DNA from: Prosthecobacter debontii
GTDB taxonomy: Bacteria; Verrucomicrobiota; Verrucomicrobiia; Verrucomicrobiales; Verrucomicrobiaceae
Length of the DNA stretch: 42,450 nt
Direction: 5' to 3'
NCBI GenBank assembly: GCA_945869695.1
Contig: CAMBPV010000016.1
Span: 1 to 42,450, forward strand
Below are positions 34,635 to 42,243 of the stretch, one piece after another. Position 1 is the stretch's first letter. Every line of letters begins with the position of its first letter. The notes under the pieces were generated by a model. That model was given only the letters and a program-made list of their open reading frames with translations, did no database searches and had not been told where the DNA came from. The position numbers and the translations under genes were made by a program.

Positions 34635-34787
34635 ATGACCACCAAGACCACCCTGACACCCAAAGAGAAGGAAGTTCATCTTTTGTCTTCCCGAGGCAAA
34701 ACACCCGACATGATCGCCATACGACTGAACATGAAAGTTTCGAAGGTTCTCTCAATGTTGGATTTAATACCCAAACCTGCGGTGTGA
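34635..34787 (+). CDS. Small stand-alone LuxR/GerE-type helix-turn-helix protein
   Basis: This is a 50-residue ORF. Nearly all of it is one DNA-binding motif: LTPKEKEVHLLSSRGKTPDM followed by IAIRLNMKVSKVLSMLDL, which lines up with the LuxR/GerE pattern 'LTprE.eVl.Lla.G.s.keIA..L.is..TV...l'. No receiver, autoinducer or kinase domain is attached. It begins 86 bp past tmRNA and its stop abuts the stop of the convergent repeat-protein gene. A GAGG lies about 14 nt before the ATG, which is too far for a good Shine-Dalgarno. It may be a tiny regulator or a remnant of a longer LuxR protein; the sharp motif match makes a chance ORF unlikely. Confidence 0.6.
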   Translation: MTTKTTLTPKEKEVHLLSSRGKTPDMIAIRLNMKVSKVLSMLDLIPKPAV

Positions 34788-35225
34788 CTAGGGCTTGAGA
34801 GTCGCGGTTTTCGTGACTCGGCCCTGGGCATCTCGGAAGGTGATTTTATTCCCTGACACCGAACTGCTGCCTGTGGTGCGCCCTGATGAATCTCGATAAG
34901 TGGTCGCACCGGAGGCGCTGGTGACCGCTGTGCCCGTCGCTCTCCCCTGAGCATCACGCTGGGTTGTCTTTGATCCATGGGTCTGTTGGGTGCCGGTTGT
35001 TCGCCCTTGATGATCCCGAAAGACTGTTTGTCCGTTGCTGGATGTCGTCGAAGAACCTGTGGTCCTGCCACTCGAGTCTCGAAATGTGGTTCGGTTCCCC
35101 GATGCGCGGCTGGTCGCTGTCGTTCGGCCGGATGAGTCTCGAACCGTTGAGTTTTTACCCGGCAAAATGATTGCGGGGTCTGACCATGCAAGTGTGGGAT
35201 AAAGAAGAAAGAGCCAAAGTTTCAT
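34788..35225 (-). CDS. Secreted protein of six 20/21-residue repeats
   Basis: From ATG 35225 the protein has 145 residues; a further upstream start at 35267 would hide the signal peptide. The signal is MKLWLFLLYPTLAWSDP. The rest is six tandem copies of a unit like 'T-F-R-D-S-S-G-R-T-T-G-S-S...S-G-N-x-T'. The RD pairs fall at residues 29, 49, 70, 90, 111 and 131, giving spacings of 20, 21, 20, 21 and 20. The unit is Ser/Thr/Gly/Arg-rich, as expected for a repetitive beta-strand stack on the cell surface. There are no cysteines and no enzyme motif. Function unknown. Confidence 0.8.
   Translation of the reverse strand: MKLWLFLLYPTLAWSDPAIILPGKNSTVRDSSGRTTATSRASGNRTTFRDSSGRTTGSSTTSSNGQTVFRDHQGRTTGTQQTHGSKTTQRDAQGRATGTAVTSASGATTYRDSSGRTTGSSSVSGNKITFRDAQGRVTKTATLKP
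34791..35147 (-). repeat. Six tandem coding repeats, 60/63 bp each
   Basis: The coding repeats underlie the (x)FRDSSGRTTG protein units. DNA copies have diverged but keep the core coding for R-D-x-x-G-R-x-T (for example the minus-strand complement of 'gatgagtctcgaa' recurs). Copy spacing alternates 60 and 63 bp. Confidence 0.7.
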
Positions 35226-35278
35226 GCAGTGAATAGACGATCTGTGCGAAACATTCTTCAATCCCATTTGTGGGCCGA

Positions 35279-35797
35279 TTAGAGCCGCCGCGCCCAGCCT
35301 GCCGCCTCCCGAACGTGCAGCACTTCCGCCCTGACGTCGGCGCTGATTCGGGCGTGAAGTTTGCGGTAGTCATTGAGCACGCGCAGGGCGTCCTCGCCCA
35401 TTTCCTTGCCGGAAAACAATTCGGGAGTGGTGTCTGCGAAATTGAGGCCGAGTTGCACGCCTTTGCTCTCGATCTCGGCACCCAGCTCATAGTTTGAGAG
35501 AAGGAGACGACGTTTACTGACGGATGACACTCCGCAGGCATCGAGAAACCAAGTGGGTGATGTGGTCGAATCTGCATGGAGCAGCGACATTAACTTCTTC
35601 TCGATATGCCAAAGGTCCCGGAGCGTCTCTTCCGAAATCGATAGTCGCCGCAGGTGCATCACGGTCTGAAGAAAGGAAAAGTAAGCCTCTGAGTAGCCTG
35701 CCCCTTCCATGATCGGGAGCTCAAACCGAGACTGCAAGCCAGCGAGATAGACCGATGAACGGTTCAAGGCTTTGGCGAGATCTGCGAGAGAATACAT
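35279..35797 (-). CDS. Putative MerR-like helix-turn-helix protein
   Basis: From ATG 35797 the protein has 172 residues; a GTG at 35812 would add five. The N-terminus YSLADLAKALNRSSVYLAGL reads as a winged HTH like MerR, followed by FELPIMEGAGYSEAYFSFLQ and RLSISEETLRDLWHIEKKLM, which fit the MerR helix 3-4 region with its specificity for DNA bends. The C-terminal 90 residues are helical and contain no metal-binding cysteine pair. The call is by pattern only. It is on the same strand as the repeat-protein gene, which starts 54 bp downstream. Confidence 0.65.
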   Translation of the reverse strand: MYSLADLAKALNRSSVYLAGLQSRFELPIMEGAGYSEAYFSFLQTVMHLRRLSISEETLRDLWHIEKKLMSLLHADSTTSPTWFLDACGVSSVSKRRLLLSNYELGAEIESKGVQLGLNFADTTPELFSGKEMGEDALRVLNDYRKLHARISADVRAEVLHVREAAGWARRL

Positions 35798-35874
35798 CTG
35801 GAGGGCTGGCACAAACCCACAATTCTAGAGGCAGGACGGAAGGTGATCAATGAAGGAAGTGATTACCAGATCGA

Positions 35875-37278
35875 TTAGGCAATCAATTCCTTGACCACGT
35901 GGCCTTCGACGTCTGTGAGACGGAAATTTCGCCCTGCGTATGGGAAGGTGAGCCGCTCGTGATCGATGCCGAGCTGATGGAGGATCGTGGCATGGAGATC
36001 ATGCATGTGAACTTTATCCTCGACGGCATGCTGGCCGAACTCGTCGGTGGCACCATGTGAGTAGCCCGGTTTGAACCCTCCGCCAGCGACCCAAACGGTA
36101 AATCCTTGGGGATTGTGATCACGGCCAGTGCCGTTGCTTTGTGCATACGGAGTGCGACCAAATTCCCCCCCCCACCAGACGATGGTGTCCTCGAGAAGGC
36201 CCCGGGCTTTCAGATCTGCCAGCAGCGCCGCGACAGGTTTATCCACAGCTGCCGCGTGATCGGCGTGCTTCGGCATGTTGGAGTGCTGATCCCATGCTGG
36301 GTTGTTTGAGTTATCGCTGTAATTGACCTGAATGTAACGGACACCTGCTTCAGCGAGGCGGCGCGCCATGAGGCACTGGCGGCCGAAGTTGTCGGTGGGT
36401 GTTTCATTGATGCCGTACATTTGCAGCGTCGTCGCGGACTCGTCACTGATGTCCACCGTTTCCGGGGCATGATTTTGGAGACGCCAGGCGAGCTCGTAGG
36501 ATTCAATGACGGCTTCCAGCTCAGTATCTCCCGGGACTGAGCTGAGGCGCTGCTGCTCATTCAAGGTGCGGAGAAGATCAAACTGCCTGCGCTGATCCTC
36601 GGGTCGCCAAAAAGAGTTGGTGATGTTTTTGATGCCTGCTTCTCTGGCGGGCTGACCTGCGCGGCCGAGTGGGGTGCCCTGATAGATGGCGGGGAGAAAA
36701 GCATTGCCGTAGTTTCGAGGTCCGCCGTTCCCGAGGGAAGGACTGAGTGTGACAAAACCCGGGAGGTTTTCGTTCTCAGCACCGAGTCCATACATCACCC
36801 AAGAGCCCATGCTCGGTCTGATAAAATTGGTGGTCCCCGTGTGCATGAAGAGGGTGGCGGGGCCATGCGCTACTCCATTGGTATGCATGGAGTGGATGAA
36901 GGTGAGCTCATCCGCATGGCGGTTCATGTGGGGGAACAGTTCTGAGCACCATTTGCCCGTCTCACCGTGCTGATTGAAATCCCAAAGGGGTTTCATTACC
37001 CGCTGTGGCGCGCCCATTCCGGTCTTGGCGACGATACGCGCATCATCAAAACTCATCACGCGACCATTGTCCTTGAGGAGACGAGGTTTGTAATCAAAGG
37101 AGTCTACATGGCTAACTCCACCCGCCATGAAAAGAAAAATCACCCGCTTCGCGCGCGGCGCATGGTGAGGATGAGGGCCACTCTTCGATTGAGCTCCTCC
37201 TGCCATACCGGCCAAAGCCATGGATCCGAATCCGCAGGCGGTCGATTGTAAAAAATGGCGGCGTGAGTGGGCGAGCAT
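35875..37278 (-). CDS. Tat-exported DUF1501 protein (sulfatase-like fold)
   Basis: This is a 467-residue protein. Residues 5-30 are a Tat signal (SRRHFLQSTACGFGSMALAG). Family motifs are AKRVIFLFMAGGVSHVDSFD, MPHMN-like ELFPHMNRHADELTFIHSMH, GSWVMYGLGAENENLPGFVT, VDISDESA, YGINETPTDNFGRQCLMARR, FVQ-type VRYIQVNYSD, WDQHSNM and VVWGGEFGRTPYAQ, ending in GIDHERLTFPYAGRNFRLTD. DUF1501 proteins are alkaline-phosphatase-superfamily relatives, common in Planctomycetes and Verrucomicrobia, and usually encoded with a DUF1549/DUF1553 cytochrome protein. No such partner is next to it here. The substrate is unknown. Confidence 0.95.
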   Translation of the reverse strand: MLAHSRRHFLQSTACGFGSMALAGMAGGAQSKSGPHPHHAPRAKRVIFLFMAGGVSHVDSFDYKPRLLKDNGRVMSFDDARIVAKTGMGAPQRVMKPLWDFNQHGETGKWCSELFPHMNRHADELTFIHSMHTNGVAHGPATLFMHTGTTNFIRPSMGSWVMYGLGAENENLPGFVTLSPSLGNGGPRNYGNAFLPAIYQGTPLGRAGQPAREAGIKNITNSFWRPEDQRRQFDLLRTLNEQQRLSSVPGDTELEAVIESYELAWRLQNHAPETVDISDESATTLQMYGINETPTDNFGRQCLMARRLAEAGVRYIQVNYSDNSNNPAWDQHSNMPKHADHAAAVDKPVAALLADLKARGLLEDTIVWWGGEFGRTPYAQSNGTGRDHNPQGFTVWVAGGGFKPGYSHGATDEFGQHAVEDKVHMHDLHATILHQLGIDHERLTFPYAGRNFRLTDVEGHVVKELIA

Positions 37279-37397
37279 GGACTCCTTTTGAACGAAGGGT
37301 GTGAGCCGTGTGTTTCACAACATGAGGTGTTTTGGCTTTGTGGGGAGAATGGTGTCCGAGGGTTGTATGCAGAAACAGGCTGGGGTAGTGTCCGCCA

Positions 37398-38843
37398 GTG
37401 AATTGGAATCAGCAGCTCGAAACGATCCGCTGGCGCGCGCTGGAAGAGGCGGGCGCCGGGTCTGATGGATGGCGTGCAGACATCCGACAGGAGGCAACGG
37501 CCCGGACCAGGCAAGATCTCCGTGCTGCGACGGCGGAGTTTGCGTCCGCCGCAGACATTGACGCTTTTCTCGACAAACGGACGTCTGCTCTCGATGATAT
37601 CTCAAAGGGCCGTGACGGAACCCTGGACGAAGAAAGACGAAGGATGAAAGCGCCTTCGCTTCGGGGCGGGTGGGCTTGGTCGGGCTGGGCGCTGGCGTTG
37701 GTTTTTGGTTTCGGACTGACGGGCTTAGGTGCAGATCGTGAGATCAATCTACTCTCTCTTCCTCTCGTGGGGCTTTTACTCTGGAATGGAGTTGTGATGC
37801 TCGGTAGCTTGGTTTTGGAATTTAGGCCGGCGCGGAAACAGGAAGCCGGATGGATTTCTCAATGGCTCGTCGGCAACTTGAGGGAGAATCAGGGGGAGGT
37901 TTCGAGTCCTGCTGTGGAGAGATTCAAAGAATTCAGTCTGCCTTTGGTGATGTCGCGGGCAGAGGCGAAGGGAAGGGGGTGGTTGCATTTGGCCGCGGCG
38001 ATTCTGGCGCTGGGGAGTGCCATGGGAATGTATGCCAAAGGATGGTCGAGGGAGTATCGCGCGGTGTGGGAGAGCACGCTTTTGGATGAACCACAAGCTG
38101 CGCGTTTTTTCGCTGGGCTCTTCGGACCCGCTGCGCTGTGTTTCGGTCCTGAGGTGCCGATCACTGAGGTTCCCGAGATGCGACGAGGAAGTGGGCTTGA
38201 AACCGAAGGTGTTCCCGCACTGCCATGGATTCATCTTTACGCTGGCACTTTGTTTCTATGGGTGACATCACCCCGAATCATGCTGGCTGGACTCGCTGTT
38301 TGGTCTGAAAAATCCAAGAGGGCAAAAGTGTGGAGAGAAATGGGGTGGCGGGACTATGTGACAGGGGCGCTGCGAGAGATCGAAGGTGGGACTGAGGTCA
38401 TTGAGGTTTTGGTGTATGGGATGATCCGTTCAGATGCAGATCAGAGTCGCTGGCGCACGGCTTTGCGTGCAAAATGGGGGGGGCTGTCGGGCGTCCAATT
38501 CACGGGGATCGAGGCAGGTGAGGAAGATGAATTTGCTCAAAAGTGGGTGCCCACTTCTTCTCGGTCTGCCCTTTTGTTTCTTTTGGCGGCGACTCCTGAG
38601 GACGAGGTGCATGCGCGGCTTTCTGAGGAGATTCGGGCTCGAATAAGGACGCGTTTTCCGGAGGGGCGTCTCATCGTCCTGCTGGACGGCTCCACGGTGA
38701 AGGACCGTTGGGACCCCGAAAAGATCAGCAGTCGTTTGCAGTTGTGGTCGCGGATGCTGAGTCCTGCTTCTGATGAAATCGAAATCATTGGCTTGAATGA
38801 TCGTGTGAACCTCTTGAGAGTTGCTGTGTCAGAGGCACGTTGA
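37398..38843 (+). CDS. DUF2868 membrane protein
   Basis: This is a 481-residue protein starting with GTG (37398). The N-terminal helical part has MNWNQQLETIRWRALEEAGA. Membrane segments follow (GWALALVFGFGLTGLGAD; LLSLPLVGLLLWNGVVMLGS; LHLAAAILALGSAMGMYAKG; and one near 280-300, AGTLFLWVTSPRIMLAGLAV). The C-terminal 150 residues are cytosolic and P-loop-less but have GTPase-neighbour character (IEVLVYGMIRSDADQSRWRT, RLIVLLDGSTVKDRWDPEKI). DUF2868 genes are habitually coupled to DUF3482 GTPases, and here the stop overlaps the GTPase start by 4 bp. The pair is likely to act together at the inner membrane; function unknown. Confidence 0.85.
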   Translation: MNWNQQLETIRWRALEEAGAGSDGWRADIRQEATARTRQDLRAATAEFASAADIDAFLDKRTSALDDISKGRDGTLDEERRRMKAPSLRGGWAWSGWALALVFGFGLTGLGADREINLLSLPLVGLLLWNGVVMLGSLVLEFRPARKQEAGWISQWLVGNLRENQGEVSSPAVERFKEFSLPLVMSRAEAKGRGWLHLAAAILALGSAMGMYAKGWSREYRAVWESTLLDEPQAARFFAGLFGPAALCFGPEVPITEVPEMRRGSGLETEGVPALPWIHLYAGTLFLWVTSPRIMLAGLAVWSEKSKRAKVWREMGWRDYVTGALREIEGGTEVIEVLVYGMIRSDADQSRWRTALRAKWGGLSGVQFTGIEAGEEDEFAQKWVPTSSRSALLFLLAATPEDEVHARLSEEIRARIRTRFPEGRLIVLLDGSTVKDRWDPEKISSRLQLWSRMLSPASDEIEIIGLNDRVNLLRVAVSEAR

Positions 38844-40324
38844 CCTCACCCCTATTCATGCCAACCGTCACGGTCAGCCCTCCGGCTACACACTCAGTCA
38901 CGCTCAGTCTTATCTCGCACACGAATGCGGGAAAGACGACGCTGGCGCGCACCCTGTTGCGACGCGACGTGGGCGAGGTGAGGGATGCTCCCCACGTGAC
39001 GCTTTTTAATGAGGCTCATCACCTGATCTCGGACGGTGACCGCGTGCTGACGATGTGGGACACGCCGGGTTTCGGAGATAGCGCTCGCCTCTTAAAGAGG
39101 CTTAAGCGTTTCGACCAACCGATCTTGTGGTTCCTGCAGCAGACTTGGGATCGTTTTACGGACAAGCCGCTCTGGTGCAGTCAGCAGGCATTGAAGAACG
39201 TGAAGGAAGAGGCCGATGCCGTTCTCTATTTGGTCAATGCAGCGGAGTCCCCAGATTCAGCGGGCTACATCACTCAGGAGATGGAAATTCTCGGCTGGGT
39301 GGGCAAGCCGGTCATCGTTCTATTGAATCAAACGGGTCCGCCGCATGAACCGCATGTGGAGGCTGCGGAAATGAGGCTCTGGAAAGATCACCTCCGACGT
39401 TTCTCAGGGGTGCGTGAGGTTTTGAATTTTGATGCCTTCGCGAGGTGTTGGATTCAGGAGAGCACTTTGATGGATGGGATCGCGGATCTCCTGCCGGAAG
39501 GGAAGACCGCATCTTTTGATGCTTTGAAGAAAGCTTGGCACCGCCGGAATCTCGATGTCTTCGAGCGCTCGGTGAAAATGTTGGCGAGCCAGTTGACCAG
39601 CTCCGTTCTCGATGGCGTTGAGGTGCGGGCGGAGACGATCGTCGAGCGCATGGGCGTGGGCCGCGGATCGATCAATAAAGAGTATGCGGACGCGCGGCAG
39701 GTCCTCGCATCAAAGTTGGCGGAGAGATTGGAACTGGCCACCAATGAGTTGATCACCTTTCACGGTCTCGAAGGCGCGGCGGAAAAGGAAATGCAGATGG
39801 TGGCGAGGGAGAGTTTTCATCAACCCGAGCAAGTGTCCGAGAGCATTTGGGGAGTGGTGGGCACCTTTGCGGGTGGTGCGATGGGCGGCCTTCTCGCGGA
39901 TCTCAAACTCGGAGGCATGACTTTTGGGGGCGGGGCATTGATCGGGGGGCTCGCCACGGGTCTGGGTGCTTACGCATTGATCCGCACCTACAACCTGGTG
40001 CGCTCAGGTGACGGAAAGCTGCATTGGTCCAAAGAGCATTTCCGTGAGCAGGCACGCCTCATCATGCTCTGTTATCTGGCCGTTGCCCATTTTGGGAGGG
40101 GTCGTGGAGAGTGGCGCACCGGAGACCGTCCCGGACATTGGCATGAGGTGTGTGAGTCGGTGGTTGAGCGCCATCGTGATGCTCTGGATGACGTTTGGAA
40201 ACTCGCAGTCGAGAAACAAGCGATGCCCGATGTCGTCTTCCGCTCGATGCAGCAGGTCATGCTTTCGTGTGGACGCGAGGTGCTCACGGAGCTTTATCCA
40301 TCCAATCCGGTGCCTTGGCGTTGA
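38840..40324 (+). CDS. GTPase with DUF3482 domain
   Basis: This is a 494-residue protein. An Era/MnmE-like G domain fills the first 200 residues: P-loop SHTNAGKTTLARTLL (26-40; the usual first Gly is replaced by Ser/His), G3 WDTPGFGD (D74), and a G4-like LLNQTGPP in place of NKxD. A helical DUF3482 region follows, with a Gly-rich hydrophobic stretch (VVGTFAGGAMGGLLADLKLG, then GGGALIGGLATGLGAYALIR) that may insert in or bind the membrane. The start overlaps DUF2868 by 4 bp. A strong terminator at 40347 ends the pair. Guanine specificity is uncertain because the G4 Lys/Asp are changed. Confidence 0.88.
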   Translation: MTSPLFMPTVTVSPPATHSVTLSLISHTNAGKTTLARTLLRRDVGEVRDAPHVTLFNEAHHLISDGDRVLTMWDTPGFGDSARLLKRLKRFDQPILWFLQQTWDRFTDKPLWCSQQALKNVKEEADAVLYLVNAAESPDSAGYITQEMEILGWVGKPVIVLLNQTGPPHEPHVEAAEMRLWKDHLRRFSGVREVLNFDAFARCWIQESTLMDGIADLLPEGKTASFDALKKAWHRRNLDVFERSVKMLASQLTSSVLDGVEVRAETIVERMGVGRGSINKEYADARQVLASKLAERLELATNELITFHGLEGAAEKEMQMVARESFHQPEQVSESIWGVVGTFAGGAMGGLLADLKLGGMTFGGGALIGGLATGLGAYALIRTYNLVRSGDGKLHWSKEHFREQARLIMLCYLAVAHFGRGRGEWRTGDRPGHWHEVCESVVERHRDALDDVWKLAVEKQAMPDVVFRSMQQVMLSCGREVLTELYPSNPVPWR

Positions 40325-40346
40325 TCCAAAAGGTCTTAAACAAAAT

Positions 40347-40384
40347 TGGCTCTCCGGCATGCGGAGCCGGAGAGCCAGTTTTTT
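40347..40384 (+). terminator. Strong rho-independent terminator after the GTPase gene
   Basis: TGGCTCTCCGGC (40347-40358) pairs perfectly with GCCGGAGAGCCA (40366-40377) over a 7-nt loop, followed by G and six T (40379-40384). It lies 23 bp past the stop of the DUF3482 GTPase gene. Confidence 0.93.
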
Positions 40385-40731
40385 GCGATCCAGCAACCAA
40401 CAACGAAGGAGGATCGGTAGCACGAAAAGTTGAGCCGGAGCCAAACAGCCGTGGACTGCGAAGAAAGCCCTTCATCAGACGGGCCTATGTTAAAAACTTT
40501 CCGGCTCCGAGTCAATCTTAAGTCCGGCGATTTTGAAAAAAAGATCCAAATTCTCAAATATGAGATGCCAAATGAGGCCAACTTTATTGAAAATTTAAAA
40601 GATAGTCACTTGACACCCCTTGGGTTTTTGGTGGCAATCCAGGGTTTTGGCGGGATCAAAGGGGGGCGCTTCGAGGTTTTCTGGAGTCGATGCTGGTTTG
40701 CCGGCGCAGCTTTTGATTCAGCCATCAGGGC
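40385..40731. other. Non-coding gap, nothing supported
   Basis: This stretch lies between the GTPase terminator and the terminator of the convergent oxidoreductase. An open frame of about 96-114 codons (to 40774) runs through it but has no family resemblance, no ribosome site and overlaps the minus-strand terminator, so it is not called. A trace of a lost gene is possible. Confidence 0.5.
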
Positions 40732-40763
40732 AAAAAAATGGGCGGATGTTGCCACCCACCCAT
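40732..40763 (-). terminator. Rho-independent terminator of the second oxidoreductase gene
   Basis: On the minus strand ATGGGTGG (40763-40756) pairs with CCGCCCAT (40745-40738; one G-U pair) and is followed by seven T (40738-40732). It lies 24 bp past the stop of the gene ending at 40787. Confidence 0.75.
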
Positions 40764-40786
40764 TCCAGTATTGATAAATAATACGG

Positions 40787-42169
40787 TTAGATCGAACCCG
40801 AGCTGTATTCGAAGCCTTCTCTGACGGCAGCACGTTTGATGTGCTTGTCGATATGGGCATTACCCGTCGATTGACTCTCGGCATTCCATTCGATGCTCTT
40901 TCCAGGATTGAGAATGGCCAGATTTCCAAGCAAGCAAAGTCGAGTGAGGGGAACCGAATAGTCAAAGTTGCTGCCGCAGATCTTGTCCTGCTCGATGGCT
41001 TTGACCAGTTCGAGCTGAGGATTTCCGGGAGACAGTGAACGCTCGAGGGATTTTTCAGGCTTTTTATCCTTCATCCAAGCTTGGAACTTGGCTTCTGGGA
41101 TCACGCGTGGGCTGCCGCAATAGTCATCCGTGTTCAAAATGGTTCCTTCATCCCCTTTGATGATGAAACCCCCGCGGATCTTTTCCCAGTCGCGTGTGGC
41201 CTCCAACTCGGCTGGACGCTCGGGCTTCCGTGGCTTGCCGTCCGGACGAGTGCCTTCATACCAGTGAAGTTTGATCTCGCCAAATTTGGGAGATTTGAAA
41301 TGAGCAAGAACGTAGGATGACTTCGGCCAAGATGCGTCAGTGAGTTCATCGACTTCGGCTTCGAGTTTATAGGCCTCACCGAGCTCGCAGCCCCAAAAAG
41401 GACCATCGAGGAGATGGCACCCCATGTCGCCCATGGCTCCTGCTCCGTATTCGAGATGGCCGCGCCATGCGAAAGGATGGAGCCCATTGGTGAAGGGAAC
41501 TTCAGGGCATTGGGCAAGCCAGTTGCTCCAGTTCAAATTGGCAGGCACTTGACCCGAGGTGTACTTGCTTTTGGCTTCATTGCCTTGGGGCCAGATCGGG
41601 CGGTTGGTCCAAACGTGAATTTCCTTCACGTTTCCGACGATGCCCGCGTTGAGCCACTCTTTCATGAGGCGGATGCCTTCACCGGTGTGACCTTGGTTGC
41701 CCATGTTGGTCTTGACGCCCTTTTTCTTGGCGGCTTGATGGAGCTCATTGGCTTCCCAAATGCGGTTCACGAGCGGTTTCTGCACGCAGACGTGCTTGCC
41801 GCGCTTGATGGCCTCCATGGCGGCGGGGTAGTGAGCGTGGTCAGGCGTTGAGACTGTCACGCCATCGATTTGATCTCCCATGGCCTCGAACATTTCCTTG
41901 TAGCTCTCAAAACCTTTCGCTCCCGGATATTTAGTGAGCGCCTTCGCGAGGCGATCGCGATCGACATCACAAAAGGCGACAATATTTGCACCCTGAGCGG
42001 CACCGCCAATGTCACTCTCACCCTTTCCTCCGGCGCCGACGCCTGCAAAGTTGAGTTTCTTGACGCCGCCTTGCTGCCCGAGGAGCAGATTGGGAGCGAA
42101 AATGCCGCCTGTGGCAGCTGCGGTTTGACGGAGGAAGTCACGACGAGAGGTTCGGTTGGTGGATGACAT
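40787..42169 (-). CDS. Tat-exported Gfo/Idh/MocA-family oxidoreductase
   Basis: This is a 460-residue protein. The Tat signal is NRTSRRDFLRQTAAATGGIF. Then come the nucleotide fold (KLNFAGVGAGGKGESDIGGA), IVAFCDVDRDRLAKALTKYP, VTVSTPDHAHYPAAMEAIKR, the lysine motif VCVQKPLVNRIWEANEL, and the C-terminal region GAMGDMGCHLLDGPFWGCEL, KLHWYEGTRPDGKPRKPERP. It belongs to a different subgroup from the 25902-27323 protein (different lengths and catalytic loops). Exported members are linked to 3-keto-glycoside formation; the substrate is unknown. It is single, with its own terminator, and divergent from nothing (the glycosyltransferase after it runs the same way). Confidence 0.94.
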   Translation of the reverse strand: MSSTNRTSRRDFLRQTAAATGGIFAPNLLLGQQGGVKKLNFAGVGAGGKGESDIGGAAQGANIVAFCDVDRDRLAKALTKYPGAKGFESYKEMFEAMGDQIDGVTVSTPDHAHYPAAMEAIKRGKHVCVQKPLVNRIWEANELHQAAKKKGVKTNMGNQGHTGEGIRLMKEWLNAGIVGNVKEIHVWTNRPIWPQGNEAKSKYTSGQVPANLNWSNWLAQCPEVPFTNGLHPFAWRGHLEYGAGAMGDMGCHLLDGPFWGCELGEAYKLEAEVDELTDASWPKSSYVLAHFKSPKFGEIKLHWYEGTRPDGKPRKPERPAELEATRDWEKIRGGFIIKGDEGTILNTDDYCGSPRVIPEAKFQAWMKDKKPEKSLERSLSPGNPQLELVKAIEQDKICGSNFDYSVPLTRLCLLGNLAILNPGKSIEWNAESQSTGNAHIDKHIKRAAVREGFEYSSGSI

Positions 42170-42243
42170 GATTTTGGGTTGCGGCTGAGTTAACGTTGTG
42201 TGTTTGGAGAAGGTTTCGATGGAAATTTGTTCGTCAGTCTAGA

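Noticed and set aside
34195-34787. tmRNA 3' end as an integration site of a mobile island.
   Set aside because: No integrase, no second copy of the 3' end downstream within the window and no change in gene character.
35279-35577. Alternative frames here that look like longer ORFs on both strands.
   Set aside because: They shadow the HTH protein gene, whose N-terminus and helix pattern are coherent.
40430-40774. Open frame of 114 codons after the GTPase terminator.
   Set aside because: No family resemblance or ribosome site, and it runs through the minus-strand terminator at 40732-40763.
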